Of a DNA stretch of 64,000 nucleotides, positions 12,531 to 24,086 are shown in pieces. How positions within the stretch are numbered: position 1 is the first letter of the stretch; each line of letters opens with the position of its first letter. The DNA is taken from NCBI GenBank assembly GCA_028023455.1, contig JAQFVV010012420.1, positions 5,721,770-5,785,769 of the forward strand, in the 5' to 3' direction. Below the pieces are notes generated by a model. It saw only the letters and a list, made by a program, of their open reading frames with translations, was not told where the DNA came from and searched no databases. This DNA is from Epiperipatus broadwayi. Taxonomy: Eukaryota > Onychophora > Udeonychophora > Euonychophora > Peripatidae. Made by a program: the position numbers and the translations under genes.

Positions 12531-15500
12531 TTACACTATAACTGAAGTCAATCGATAGACCAATAAATAGTGAATGAACAGACTTATATATATATGGTAT
12601 GATTTTTTTTTATATGAAATGTGTGTGTATTAATTTTTTTTTTATATGTAATAAAATGGGATGATTTTTTTTTTAATTATCTCTAAAAGTAATGTAATTT
12701 ATTAAATGAAAATGATCGGAGAGACTCAAATATATTTATTATTTCATATTCATTTATTCGTAATTATTTTGATAAACAAATAGATTTTGATACCCTCCTA
12801 TTTCACATTTTGGTATCGGTTATATGTAAATTTTTTTAGTAAAATATCTAAGAGCCTTTCCCGTCATTTACTCATTCATTTTTTTTTTTGTCGTTATCGT
12901 TATTGCAACACATATATAGAGATACACATAGCAATTTGATCATTTTATTTAGTCAACCAATCTAAAATATAAAGTCATTTCGGATGTATTTTATCATTAA
13001 TATTGCCAATTTTCTTTTCTATAATCTAATAAATTGAGTTAATTTAAATATCAAGACTAGTTTAATTATTTTGTTTTATTTGGATTGCGTAAGACGGCAT
13101 AGCTATTTAAGTAACAGGATTCAAACTCAGCTTGGTAAGCGAATTGGAATATAAGATATGTTTTGCTTATTAGTATTTTATTTTGTTTCTATATGAATTT
13201 CATATTTATATTTGCATTCGAATATTATATATACATATTATCATTTATCTTAGTTAATATTACAAAGTCAATCGTTTCATGTTTGTCTGATTCCGTCATA
13301 AAAATCTAAATAGATTATACTTTATCGTTTGGTTCAGAATAATTCGTCTTGGATATTTTTCTTAAACTCCTATAAAATGAAGAGAATAAACTTCATTGAC
13401 CGATTTAATTGAATATTGTTTTGATTTGTATAAATATCAATTATAATCATATGTTGCCAGTCAATTTTTATTCAATTGTTTAAAATTTCGAACAAGTTGT
13501 ATTAATACTCACAGGTGAATAAACATCCAATAGAAGCTCGATATATCTTTTATGTAATGTGGTTGGACATTGTAAAGTTAGAGATGAGCTAATAGAGTGT
13601 TGATATTAAACTCCAGTGAAGTATTCTATTTTAAAACCTAAACGAAGCACTAATTAAGCATCATTTTATTGGAAGATATTTGTGAATTATTTATAAATTA
13701 TTTTGTAGCTTCTTAGTAAACCATCGACGTCTATTAATTTGTTTAAACATTTAAGTGAGCGCATAAATTTTCAAAGTGTTTATAAAATTATAATAAAACC
13801 AGTTGATACCCACAGAAAATTATTAATTAGAGATTGAAGTAGAAAGAATTGTATATCGCTTATTGACACGAGTGTTTATCTTTCTATTTAGCGTTTATTA
13901 AAATAGATATATGTATATTTGGGTTCAAGTATTATTTTGTTTTGATATTTAAATAATGTCTATATGTAAACAAATGTTTTGTAAAGTACTATTACGGATA
14001 CTTAGAAGCTTATCCATTAAGTTAAAAAGGCAGCATCTTTAAATAATAAAGTAGATTTAAATTACTATAACAGTAACAGGCTAATAAAATATATATTGGA
14101 ATCTGTTTTAGTTATTAATTGGATTTGATTTTGATTGGATTGCCAATCAAGTAGTTAGCCTAATCCTATATTATTGTTTAGGGCAATAGTAGTTGGTTTC
14201 ACTGCTCTTTGCAATTTATGTTGTAATTGTGATGGATTTGTTGATGTCTGGAGCAGATAGTCTCATTATTCCTCCATTTCACATATAATTTAAGTAAATT
14301 AAACTTTAAGAGAGATTATTTGTGCTTTGTGATGGTTTATTACATAACGGCGACCCGATTGAGCTAGACCAGATTAATTTAAATTAGATTTTTTTTATCA
14401 GATCAGATTGATCATCCTAACCATCACCTTCATCCATCAATTCAATCAGTTACAAATTGGCACCAACATTTTGGGCCTTCTTTCTTCAATTTAAATGGAA
14501 TACAGCATTCAACAATTCCGACGGTTACAAAATATATATTTTAAATAATAAATTAGTTTCGCTATCATTACGTCAGTGTTGAAAATAAAATTGGCTAATT
14601 TTTGGAAACTGAAAATTTACTTACTCTGAGTTGAAAACACAAACATTAATGCTAAATATGAGCTATTACATAAACATAAGAGGAATATATTACAGTAAAA
14701 TGTGTAAGTTTTTAAAAGATTTATTAAATTTTATAACACTGATCACAAAACCATTATCAAGTTTTATTGTGGAATTACTGCATCTTAATTACCTAGACAT
14801 TTCGACGAGCTCCAAAGAGATAAATATACAGTTTCATATTTTCCGAGTACAGTACATATACATAATGTACATTATAATAAGTGTAATATCAATGATAATT
14901 TATTGTTAATATATAAATAATAATTAACTAATTAGTATTCGCATTTTTCTTTCACATAGAAATATCTCATCAAATAAATGTGTTATGTAAACAGTACTTA
15001 TTCATATAAATACTGTAACATAAATTAAATTAAAAATGATAATATAAGCACTCAAAATAGAAAAAAATAATTTTATAGTAATTAAAAAGAGTAATTTAAT
15101 TTGAATCATAAATCTTCGACTATAATTCAATTATTATTTCTGTCCATTGTCATAAATGACTTATCAAACTGTCTAAAATCTGAATTTTATGATTTATTTT
15201 TAACAAGTGATTAAATTAATGCTGAATTTCTTATTACTTTTTAGATAGAATATTTGATAAATTTTAAAAATATAATAATAAAATTGATTAAAGTCATATT
15301 TACTTTTTTAAAATTAAAAATTAAAAGTGTAAAAAAGAAAAGAGGCGTGCACTTAAAAAATATATATGTAAATAAAAAAAAGAGAGGAAATCAAAATAAT
15401 ACTATGCACAAATAGAGTTTACAATAATAGGAGCTTAAACTCCATATATGAGTTAATATTAATATTTAGTCTAACAAATAGTTACTAATAATATTAATAT

Positions 15501-15590
15501 ATTTATCAAAGAACTAAATCTTCCCCAAGATTTTACAGAAGTTGAGCCCTTATAGATAAAGTCGTAATAAATGATATATATCAGGTTCAA
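12531..15590. other. A/T-rich spacer, no gene seen
   Basis: Mostly unassigned. The text around 13085-13150 contains, on the minus strand, GAGTTTGAATCCTG, similar to a tRNA B box. This is too little to call. The frames at 14631-14909 (+) and others have no motif. Confidence 0.45.
14452..14480 (+). other. Possible retroelement primer-binding-site-like sequence
   Basis: TTGGCACCAACATTTTGGGC resembles the TGGCGCC...-type primer-binding sites that follow a 5' LTR and pair with a tRNA 3' end. I find no LTR boundary or internal coding region around it, so this is a weak resemblance only. Confidence 0.12.
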
Positions 15591-15614
15591 CAGAGTGTCA
15601 TTTATTGTGGGTTT

Positions 15615-15690
15615 TTTTTTGCCTGTGTCATAGCATCGGCAGGAAGCGAACCCACTAAGCCGGGACAACTGCATTTGCTCATCTCTTAGT
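15615..15690 (-). other. tRNA-like patch, possible SINE head
   Basis: On the minus strand the sequence reads TGTCCCGGCTTAGTGGGTTC followed by GCTTCCTGCCGATG. It contains GGTTCGCTTCC, a good match to the RNA polymerase III B box (GGTTCGANNCC). No cloverleaf is evident and the flanks give no repeat partner in this window. It may be a tRNA-derived SINE fragment. Confidence 0.25.
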
Positions 15691-15699
15691 TTACTGCAT

Positions 15700-17520
15700 T
15701 CATTGAGAATTTTATGATTTTTAATTAAAATTCTGCATATAATACGTGTGATATTCATGTGCTTAAAATATCTCATATTGGCCAGTCTGTCACTTCTGGT
15801 TCACATTCAAGTAAACAAAGAATTGTTTGACTTGCAGAAAATTTCAAGTAGCTTTCAACTTTTCTATCAAGTATTCAATTCATGCCCATCCCAAATAGTC
15901 AATCAAGCATTAGCTGATAAGAATATCCAGATATTATTAATTGAAGAATAAAATAAAATATTAAAAACATCACCTAATAAATAATATCTTCATTTTAACT
16001 CATCCTCATTGAAGAAATAAGAAAATATGTTTTTACTACAAAAATGTGCTATTTTTATCTATTACAAGATTATCCAAATAAAAATAAATGATTTTGCTTC
16101 TTCCATTAACAGCACAAATTATTCATAACATTAAGTTTTTGCATTATGGAAAAACTTTATGAAAAATAGAATTACAAATTTATATTTGAGCTAAGAAAAA
16201 GCAGGTGTCTGGAGCTGAAGAAATATGGATTATTGTTCCAGTTGGTCCTCTAACTTACTATGAATTTCTGACCAATAAAATATTTAATTCTTATTATTAT
16301 TTAGTTAAATTAATAAAATGTATTGCATGATCCTATACATTGTCTATAGAATGATGTTTTGCTTAGTTTGGATTTTTAAGTTGCTCAATAGCATATTCAT
16401 AACTGTTATGGTGTATTTTTATCATTCATTTTACTAAGCATTATTTATTGTACTGTCTCTTAATATGACACAATCCAATCCTGGACAATTAGTTTTAAAT
16501 AAGAGTTAAGGTCAATCCTACAAGTATAATGTCATTCAATTTTCACTTATTTGTTTGCATTTAAACATTGTTATTCTCAAAAGGTTTATACAGTTATTTT
16601 TAAAGCAGCAATGCTTCTATTCCATTCAGTGTATATTTTTATATCCATATAGAGCTATAGATAGTACAATAGTTTGAGCAAATGTAATCATTGATTTTTA
16701 AATATACATTTCTATATGTAAAATATTTTTTTGCAATTGATGCACTTTCTACTTCTGTTATGAAAGTACCAGACATCAATACATCCTTATCTCATGGTTT
16801 GTGCTTACCTTTCATTCTATTTTAAATGTTGTTGAAATTTACTTTGATATTAAATGTTTTTATTATCATTGTAGTGAATTTATTGTTCAGAAATATACTT
16901 TAATATTTTCATAAAATTTTAACTCTTTATTATTTCAATATGTAAATGTTAAAATACAAAATTGTTTCTTTTAAAAATGACTTTCTAATAAATTTGATTT
17001 CTAATTCAGATAATTCATTGGAAATATAAATTGTTCTTATACTACTTCAAAGACTAGTAAGGTCATATTCAATGTTTTTAGAAGCAAGAGTATGTATGTA
17101 ATAAAATGGGCATAATTCTTGACTTAACTGACATAACATGTTCTGATTCATTTCTTTACATAATTCATTTTTAGTTTGAGATAGAGTGAGAATTTCTGGA
17201 TGTATATCTATAATTCACTATCAACACTTTTAATTATCCATTAAAAGAAATTTAAAAAAAAAAAAATAGATATTTGTAAATTTAAATTCATAAACTTTGA
17301 AGTTTAATTTATTATTTTTTACTTGCATATACACACAGACACATTCAATTATTTGTGTGCACATGTTTGCATGTGATTAGTTTAAATAATATTAAAAAAA
17401 GTTCAAGTTTCGTTCTAAATTTTAAATAAATTCTTGATAGATTGTTTTTATGGCAATAAAGTCTTCTTTAACAGATTGAATTGAGGATTAAAAATCAGAG
17501 TTTTAATAAAATAATTTTGT
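15700..17520. other. A/T-rich spacer, no gene seen
   Basis: Nothing recognised. The 67-codon frame at 15748-15951 has no motif. Confidence 0.5.
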
Positions 17521-17524
17521 TAAG

Positions 17525-17665
17525 TATATTTATCTTTTCAACATGTGTGTGATCAAGTGGGTCAGTAATATGAGATAGCACTGAGAATAGTGGGGTAGTG
17601 TGAAAGTCTGAGTTCGAATCCCGCATATATTACATATTAAAAAATGCAGGTTTAAGCCTGTACAA
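17525..17665 (+). repeat. tRNA-derived module of repeat family 2 (SINE-like)
   Basis: Contains GATCAAGTGGGTCAG (A-box-like, 17551-17565) and GTTCGAATCC at 17612-17621, a near-perfect polymerase III B box, about 60 bases apart. The same module, more eroded, recurs at 17930-18040 (-), 18177-18240 (+), 22780-22850 (+) and 33680-33780 (-). It is therefore a shared tRNA-derived part of a dispersed repeat, not a tRNA gene. No cloverleaf can be drawn. Confidence 0.6.
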
Positions 17666-17929
17666 TGTATTAAGTATATTTTTGAAAAACATTGTAATTA
17701 TTTTAGGTTAAGGTCAAAGTTTTAATTAGGTAATTTAATGTGTTTTTGAAAAATATATTATGTGTAAATTAATTCAAGATCAAAATTTTGTTTTATTAAA
17801 TAATTTTGGTAACTATAATTTTTTAAAATAAAATAAAAACATTGTTAGTAGTTAATTAAATTTAATCACAATGGGTGTGTGAATCTAGTAATTTTCTTAT
17901 ACAAGAATAACTGAAACACAGGCTTATTA

Positions 17930-18172
17930 TATACCTGTGTCTATATATGTAATATAGGGTACATGACCACAGACTTTCAGATGACCCATCACTCTCCACT
18001 CCATCTAATAACACTGATACATTCAAGCACATATATGCTGAAAAAATAAATAATCACCAATATACGTATTTCATGCTAAAACAGCAATCATCAGTTGGTC
18101 CAGTCCAGATTATCATCTCCCACACATATATACTATAAGTGCTCAGATATATATTAAGATAGACAATCTTCA
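17930..18172 (-). mobile_element. Repeat family 2 copy (tRNA-like tail plus hammerhead), minus strand, truncated
   Basis: Read on the minus strand from 18172: a body segment (ATATATATCTGAGCACTTAT region), then a hammerhead ribozyme fold (18056-18099), then the tRNA-like tail ending near 17935. The same order is seen at 22470-22860 (+) and 33680-34090 (-). The upstream body present in those copies is missing here, so this copy is 5' truncated at about 18172. It is followed immediately by a plus-strand tail fragment, giving an inverted-repeat arrangement. Confidence 0.65.
18056..18099 (-). ncRNA. Type I hammerhead ribozyme motif, family 2 (core complete)
   Basis: On the minus strand: helix I 5' strand ACCAA (18099-18095), core CTGATGA (18094-18088), helix II TGCT/AGCA with a GTTTT loop and a T·T mismatch next to the core, core GAAA (18072-18069), then ATA-CG-TAT as short helix III, an A at the cleavage position (18061), then TTGGT (18060-18056), which pairs perfectly with ACCAA. 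This meets the hammerhead consensus (CUGANGA, GAAA, UH before the cut). Expected cut on the minus strand is between 18061 and 18060. Activity is not shown. Confidence 0.65.
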
Positions 18173-18176
18173 TACT

Positions 18177-18245
18177 TTTCAGCATATATGTGCTTGAGTG
18201 TATCAGTGTTATTAGATGGAGTGGAGAGTGATGGGTTATTATGAA
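18177..18245 (+). repeat. Family 2 tRNA-like fragment, inverted relative to the neighbour
   Basis: About 60 bases (CAGCATATATGTGCTTGAGT and onward through TTAGATGGAGTGGAGAG) are the reverse complement of 17976-18040. With the neighbour they form a long hairpin with the hammerhead in its loop. Confidence 0.8.
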
Positions 18246-18569
18246 ATCACAGAGGATAAAGTACTTGTGTTTTTTACAAAATATGCTTAACCAGACTAAA
18301 ACATGAGAAAAATTGTATGCAAGTTGTTAGGGGTTCCTCTCTACTGAACAACAATATCATATTACATGTAAAACTCATCATCACAGAAATAATATAATTC
18401 AACAAATAATTCTTCAGAAATTTTTTAATGTACCTATAATTATAAAACATCAGGGAAACTCGCATTATCTCAATACTTTTTACATTGGACTATAAAATTA
18501 TACTTGATAACCTTTTAACATAGCAAAGAGACTGGAATTTTTGAAAAGATCAATAAAGCATAGAATGAA

Positions 18570-18775
18570 CACATTAAACATCATATGATCATCATTTCTT
18601 ATGCTTGCTCAGGCTCATCCCTGATGAAAACTACAAGCTAGAAACTAGACTGGGGATATTAGATGAGCAAGCACTAGATAGGGATTTTATGCACAAGCCT
18701 TCTGCCATACATTGATTATTCTGGCTTGCACTGAGTGGCATTACTGTATGAAGAGTTTTGCCTGTTTTAAAACAT
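18570..18775 (+). repeat. Repeat family 1 fragment with eroded hammerhead
   Basis: Contains CTGATGA, GAAAC, CTGGGGATATTAGATGAGCA and GGGATTTTATGCACAAGCCT, matching the family 1 unit of 24361-25621. The cleavage-site triplet reads GAC where intact copies have GTC, and helix I does not form because the 5' strand is replaced. It is therefore a dead, 5'-truncated copy. Confidence 0.75.
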
Positions 18776-19916
18776 AGAATGTATATAAAATAAAAATATT
18801 TTAAATATTAATTCTAGTAATCAATTTTACTAACAACCTCTCTCCAACGCAAGTTTACAAACATACGTATTGCATTAATCCTAACTCATTCAGGCACAGC
18901 TCCACCTGCCAATTTTTTTTAATAGAACCTAGTGCATCTTTCATTAAATACTCCTTCATGTAGGACATTTTTTTTACAGTCAAAACTTTTTCCTATGTAT
19001 TATATGATTAATTTGTATTTTAAAACATATATATTTAAGCCTTCAAATGATTTCAATTTAAAAAATTAATATTTGACATTTTAAAAATATGAAATTAAAT
19101 ATGTAAATGAAATTCTTATCTATAACAATGAAGCACATCACTATTGCCCATTCAAAAAGATAAAACAACAAAATATTAAATATCTAAATTTTATGTTATT
19201 AAAATAGGATATAATTAGAAATAGTTATCATCAAAAAAAGAAAAACAAATCTAAAAGCTGATAAATTATTTATTGTCATTAAAATTTTAAAGAGTAGTCT
19301 ATTTACTATTTTGACAAAAGCTATTTCTTTTTACTTCAATTGCCACAATAAACTTTCTAAGAGTTGATTTTTTAAAAATGAAATGTTTTCAAAGAGAATC
19401 TCCTATTAGTGACATAATTTTTGGTGTTAAAAAAGTCTTTACAAAAAAATTGCTTCATAATCATTAATTTGTAAACTAATTATATTTTTTCTTTACAAAT
19501 ATACAATATTGATTAATTTGGCCCCAGACTAAAATAGTTTATAAACACTCAGCCAATTAAAAATTAGGCATCTCCTTCATAACTTGATCATAACAAAAGG
19601 TGACTGTCAATCACATAAAAAGGTCCATATAATTCTGACATCTTCAGATTTTTAAAAAAATTGTTATGTTAAAATTGCAATAGTAAGGAAAAATGAAGCT
19701 TCAAACCATTGCACACTATAATATAAGGTTATAGATAGTCTTAAGCAACACAGAAAAGATAGCAATTGTTGTGCCATTGTAACATCTAAAACATAAAAAA
19801 TCAGAGCAGAAGCACTGCTAAGTTTATGAAATGTGTTAGTGTAATTACATCATTTAAATAAAAACTGCCTCTACATCTATGTTTGATTCTGTTTTCATAT
19901 TACGAGAACTTTATTT
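18776..19916. other. A/T-rich spacer, no gene seen
   Basis: Nothing recognised. Confidence 0.5.
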
Positions 19917-20440
19917 TTAACCCTTAGAGGCCTGAATGGCCATTTTGAATTCCCAGAAAAAATTACAGGGCATACAATTTTAAATGAAATGTCTAATTTC
20001 TTACAATAAATAAAAAAATATATATACATTTTTATAAAGTGCAAATATGAAAAAATGTAATAAAGCTGATAAAGTAGTCATTACCACAAAAAAATAAAAA
20101 AAGGATATTTTTTACATTTTAAAAATTTTTATTTTTATATTGGTTCACAAACTCTCAATTTTGAAATGTATAACCTAAAATTACAATTTCATAGACAGCT
20201 TCATCACATTAGTCATAAAATGCAGAAAAAAAAATATAACATGACCTACCTGAGTTACAGTTTGTTGGTGTAATGTGGCAAAAGGTGACAATTTCAGTTT
20301 CGCTTTTTTACTAACCAGCCTATATGTTCAATTTTTGCAAGCAGTTGTTTTTCTAGGCCCTCTATGCGGGATATCTATTAGAAATGCAAGGTTTTAGTGT
20401 GGATCAAAAAAAAATAACAGTAATAACTTTAGTAAAGTGT

Positions 20441-20985
20441 AAGTTATGGGGGTAAAAAATACTTACTATATTATTGGAATATCATGGGAGAAAGGGCGAG
20501 CTAAATTATGCATTATTTCATAGGAGACCATAATAGCAAAGTATGCTTCAAAGTAATTAAAAACTTATCTACAATGAAATGAATAAAAACATAGTAAATT
20601 CTAAGTTATGAGTGTAAAAAATAATTACTATATTATTGGAATATCATGGGAGGGAGGGCGAGCTAAATTATGCATTATTTCATAGGAGACCATAATAGCA
20701 AAGTATGCTTCAAAGTAATTAAAAACTTATCTACAATGAAATGAATAAAAACATAGTATGTGATGAAATAAATTAAAAATTTGTTTCTAAAATAAAATGA
20801 ATAAAAACATAGTAAATTCTAAGTTATGGGTGTAAAAAATAATTACTATATTATTGAAATATCATGAGGGTGAGGGTGAGCTAAATTATGCATTATTTCA
20901 CAGGAGACCATAATAGCAAAGTATGTTTCAAAGTAATTAAAAACTTATCTACAATGAAATGAATAAAAACAGTAAATAAAATAAA
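20441..20985. repeat. Three-copy tandem repeat, about 162-bp unit
   Basis: Units start at 20441, 20603 and 20821 with AAGTTATG. Each contains ACTATATTATTG, GAGCTAAATTATGCATTATT, CATAGGAGACCATAATAGCA (CACAGG in copy 3) and AATGAATAAAAACA. The first period is 162 bases. The second is 218 because about 56 extra bases precede copy 3, themselves a partial duplicate of the unit end. Copies differ at only a few positions. It interrupts the piggyBac remnant. Confidence 0.9.
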
Positions 20986-21039
20986 ATAAATAACCCAAAG
21001 GAATTACAAGCAATTATTATATATCAGTGGGAGATGATG

Positions 21040-21440
21040 ATGATGACTGTTGATTCAGCATTGGGAGGCATTGTAAATTATTTAGAATACCAAAAAATCG
21101 ATCTCGGGTCATAACTCTAGCAAGTTAGCAAGTACCGGTTGATGCAAATATTCATTTTTAGACCAAATAAATTTTAGTTTTGTTATAAATGATATAGTAC
21201 AAACATGAATAATCATACCAAAAAATGCATTCAACTCAGCGGGTGACAGATCAACCCACTTCGGTAATGCCTTCCACTCTGAAACATACCTATTGCTTTC
21301 AGTGCAAATATTATATAATTTTCTAAAAAAAATAAATGAAATAGATCAGGAATTGAATACTCATGGGCAATGGCAAAATACGACAAAACCTCAGAGTCAA
21401 ACACATAAACAAAAAAGTTTTCATCAGAATCAATCAAAAT
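21040..21440 (-). pseudogene. piggyBac-like transposase, N-terminal part, frameshifted
   Basis: The minus strand encodes, across frame changes, ICTESNRYVSEWKALPKW, then VDLSPAELNAFFGMIIHV, then IWSKNEYLHQPVLANL, then MTRDRFFGILNNLQCL. This order (T-N-R-Y, W-x-x-x-x-x-x-E-x-x-A-F-x-G, Y/L-H-x-P-x-F/L, M-x-R-D-R-F) is the conserved N-terminal half of piggyBac/PGBD transposases. Acidic residues upstream (IDSDEN at about 21430) suit the family's acidic N terminus. The three catalytic aspartates lie further C-terminal in the family and are not present here. The coding sequence ends where the tandem repeat begins. Confidence 0.7.
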
Positions 21441-21500
21441 TACATTCAGCAGTGACAGAAACCATTCATGCGGATAATTTTTTTATCCGTTGATAAAATC

Positions 21501-22469
21501 TAGAAAGAAAAAAAATTTATAAAATTTTAATAACGTACTTTACAAAAATTGCTATAAAAAATCTAATTTTCATCGCACAGAAAAAATTTTTAGACGTCCA
21601 AAAAGTTAGAAAAATGGCAGAGAGAAAGAAAAAAGACCCGTAACTGTGACGTATACGGTTTGCGCGCTATAGCGGTCGAAATTGCAAACTTTTATTTTTG
21701 CGGAAAAATGCGGTTTTTGGTCCCAAGGGGCAACAACAATAAAAATAGACAATTGTGATAAAAAATATTCTTCTAACAAAGTTCTTTCAAAATCTTTAAT
21801 TTTATAAAAATACAATTTACATATTTATGCATAGATTAATAATATAAAATTGATTTAAATCTTACAGCATTTTTATTATGAAAATCTTAATATATGACAT
21901 AAGAATTTATCCTTTTAAGTAATTAAAATGATGCAAGAATTTTATCATTTTTAATAAATTCATTAATGCAGTAAAGTCAAAACAAGTTATTTTGTTCAGT
22001 TTCTAAACATGTTTTAGCAGATAATTAGTAGTTTTTCTTTGAGATAAATTTTACAAAATTTACATTTTTCATTTAAAAAATTCTTTAAGAAATTTTTTAT
22101 TAATTTGAAGAAATTTTGTCAAAATAAGATACTCATTATACAGTTTTTTATACAATAAGTTTTTCGCAAGTAATTATTTTTATAATTTTAGCAGATGAAT
22201 TATAAGAATATTAGAATTTCTTGAGTATTTTATCATATTTTTCAATTATAAGAAAAATATCTTAATTCTGTTTATCTGTGCATTTTTAACTTATTATAAT
22301 ATTCTGGTTCTATTGTTATTCATTTTCACCATCTCAGAAGATGCATTTGCCCAAAACTCAAGTGATTTGTAAAAATGCTATCCCTTCATGTTCAAAACAA
22401 TAATGAACCAATATGGTTAATTTTATATTGGTACAGTTAAACTTAATGTATTTGGACCATCCCACTTCT
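21501..22469. other. Spacer with a small CpG-containing patch
   Basis: At 21630-21735 CpG sites cluster (ACGTATACGG, TGCGCGC, TAGCGGTCG, AATGCGG). The rest is A/T-rich with no recognised feature. The patch may be an internal or terminal part of the piggyBac element. Confidence 0.35.
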
Positions 22470-22860
22470 GTAAATTTAAATGGACATATTAAGATCCTAT
22501 ATGTGAGGGGTCAGAGTGACTTAAAGTCAACATGGGTATGACAATAATATTGACATCAACAAGGGTTTTGAGCATTCCATCCTCAGATTTTCAATGATAT
22601 GGATGACTGAAGAGTTGGAAGGTGGATAAAATTGAAGCTTGTCTATTAAAGTTTTCAGATTTGCTATCTTAATATAAACTGAGCACTGATTGTACAAAGG
22701 TATGAGAGATGGTGATGTGGTTCAACTGATGAGTGATGGTTTAGCCTGAAATGTATATATTGAAAATCGTTTATCTTTTTTACATGTATGTGATCATGTG
22801 TATTTGCTGTATAAGATGGCTTGAAAGTCTGAGTTCAAGTCTCTTCTTAATTACATTAAG
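22470..22860 (+). mobile_element. Repeat family 2, most complete plus-strand copy (body, hammerhead, tRNA-like tail)
   Basis: The 5' body (TCAACATGGGTATGACAATA, then GAGCATTCCATCCTCAGATT) aligns to the reverse complement of 33890-34090. The hammerhead follows at 22721-22764, and then a tRNA-like tail with GAAAGTCTGAGTTCAAGTCT, a B-box variant. The order matches the copies at 18 and 34 kb, so the unit is about 390 bp. No protein is encoded. It looks like a non-autonomous retroelement. The tRNA-like part being at the 3' side is unlike ordinary SINEs, where it is the 5' head. Confidence 0.65.
22721..22764 (+). ncRNA. Type I hammerhead ribozyme motif, family 2, helix II eroded
   Basis: Helix I 5' strand TTCAA (22721-22725), core CTGATGA (22726-22732), a 15-nt helix II segment that pairs poorly, core GAAA (22748-22751), a short AT/AT helix III around a GTAT loop, cleavage-site A at 22759, then TTGAA (22760-22764), which pairs perfectly with TTCAA. 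Relative to the copy at 18.06 kb, pairs 4 and 5 of helix I change from C-G and A-T to T-A and T-A, keeping both pairs. Helix II has two mismatches here, so activity is doubtful. Confidence 0.55.
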
Positions 22861-22899
22861 TTTAGTATAGACAATATATATGTATTTAAATATTATATA

Positions 22900-23275
22900 T
22901 ATATATACCAAGTATAAGTGTCCAATTTAAAATATGATGTAGTTTTATATTATAATTTACTGTGTCAACACTAAAAACTTAAAAATAATAGACTTAATTT
23001 TTTAAAAAATATTAAATGCTTTTATTGATCATACACTACAAAGAAATAAAATAATTGTTTTTTTAATCACAATTGGAATTTTTAAGTCTATCTTGAAATA
23101 AAAGCATGGAGATCTGTAAATTAATTAAGTCAATCCCTATTTTTTATAACAAAGGTTGACATAATTAATTTCTGGACCCCCCTGCTTTTATTTCAAGATC
23201 TAAAAACTCCAATTGTGGTTAAAGAAACAATTATTTTATTTCTTTGTAGTGCAGTCAATAAAAGCATTTTATATA
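22900..23275 (-). repeat. Fold-back MITE copy A with a shared flanking tail
   Basis: Arms at 23014-23135 and 23150-23269 are reverse complements with a few mismatches (outer ends AAATGCTTTTATTG / CAATAAAAGCATTT; inner GAAATAAAAGCATG / TGCTTTTATTTCAAG). The 90 bases to its left (22907-22995) match, inverted, the 90 bases to the right of copy B at 34.5 kb. The mobile unit is therefore hairpin plus tail, and A and B are in opposite orientation. Confidence 0.8.
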
Positions 23276-23806
23276 TAAAAAAATTATTTCCATTATTTTT
23301 TTAAGTAAATCCTGAGAATATTAAATTATTTATAATGCTTTTATGAATCATAAATAATGATTTAGCAATTGAAAAGTTATAAAGATAAATGTAAGATTAA
23401 AGTTTTAATTGTATGTTGAATTAATCTGGTTTTATTTCATTATAAATATAAAAAAACTACAAAATGAAAAATGTCATTGAATACATGCATTTATTTACTT
23501 TAAAGAAATAAAAAATAAGATTGTCACAGGACAGATAAATAAAACAAATATTAATATATAAATTACATCACTCTTCTAATTCTTTGATTTTAAAAGTATT
23601 TATTATTTTTTTAAAGTAATATAAATTTGAAAAGAAAAATAATTTTTGAACTATTTTGATTATTTTCTTAATCAGGGATAATTTTTGAACTAGTTTTATT
23701 TTTTATTCAGACCCATATTAAATGTTAAATCTTTTGAATAATTTGTTCCAGTTGCATAACTAATGTTAATTTATATTATATAATTAAATTTCTTAGTAAT
23801 ACATAT
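23276..23806. other. A/T-rich spacer, no gene seen
   Basis: Nothing recognised. Confidence 0.5.
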
Positions 23807-23908
23807 TGAAACAGATATACTGTTCCATGTATATATTCAAAAGGCCTCCCCCCCCCCCAATTAAAAAGACTAGCATGATTTGTTATTCAAAAAAAAAAGA
23901 AAACAAAT

Positions 23909-23920
23909 ACGTTTAAATCT
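23909..23920. repeat. Target-site duplication, left copy
   Basis: ACGTTTAAATCT immediately left of the family 1 array, repeated exactly at 25622-25633. The unoccupied counterpart in the 3' LTR (30174-30185) reads ATGTTTAAATCT, present once. Confidence 0.85.
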
Positions 23921-24027
23921 TGATAAACAGAGCAAAACTCTCCATACAGTATTGCCACCTGTGCTAAACAGAGTAATCAATGGACGCCAGAAGGCTTGTG
24001 CATAAAATCCCTATCTAATGCCTACTC

Positions 24028-24086
24028 ATCCAATATCCCCAGACTAGTTTCTGGCTTGTGGCCTTCGTCAGTGAGGAGCTTTGGAT
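24028..24086 (-). ncRNA. Type I hammerhead ribozyme, family 1, inverted copy
   Basis: Identical on the minus strand to the copy at 24501-24559: outer helix I TTGGAT at 24081-24086 and ATCCAA at 24028-24033 (plus-strand reading), core CTGACGA, GAAAC, cleavage triplet GTC. Expected cut is between 24042 and 24041 on the minus strand. Confidence 0.8.

Larger units (their letters stand above)
19917..21500 (-). mobile_element. Remnant of a piggyBac-like DNA transposon
   Basis: One end is visible: TTAA at 19917-19920 followed by CCCTTAGAGGCCTGAATGGC. The TTAA target with a terminal CCC is the hallmark of piggyBac elements. A minus-strand piggyBac transposase fragment lies at 21040-21440, oriented so that this end is the 3' side. 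A 540-bp tandem repeat at 20441-20980 separates the two. The opposite end (GGG followed by TTAA) was not found beyond 21.5 kb, so the right boundary given is arbitrary and the copy is probably truncated. Confidence 0.5.

Noticed and set aside
14631-14909. 92-codon frame as a membrane protein
   Set aside because: Hydrophobic, but this follows from TTT/ATA codons. No start context, splice or similarity evidence.
17525-17665. Functional tRNA gene
   Set aside because: Only the A/B-box-like words are present. No acceptor stem or cloverleaf can be drawn, and the module is dispersed.
20441-20985. Tandem repeat as a CRISPR array
   Set aside because: Units are 162 bp or more and are repeated in full, with no short repeat plus variable spacer pattern. 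The genome is eukaryotic.
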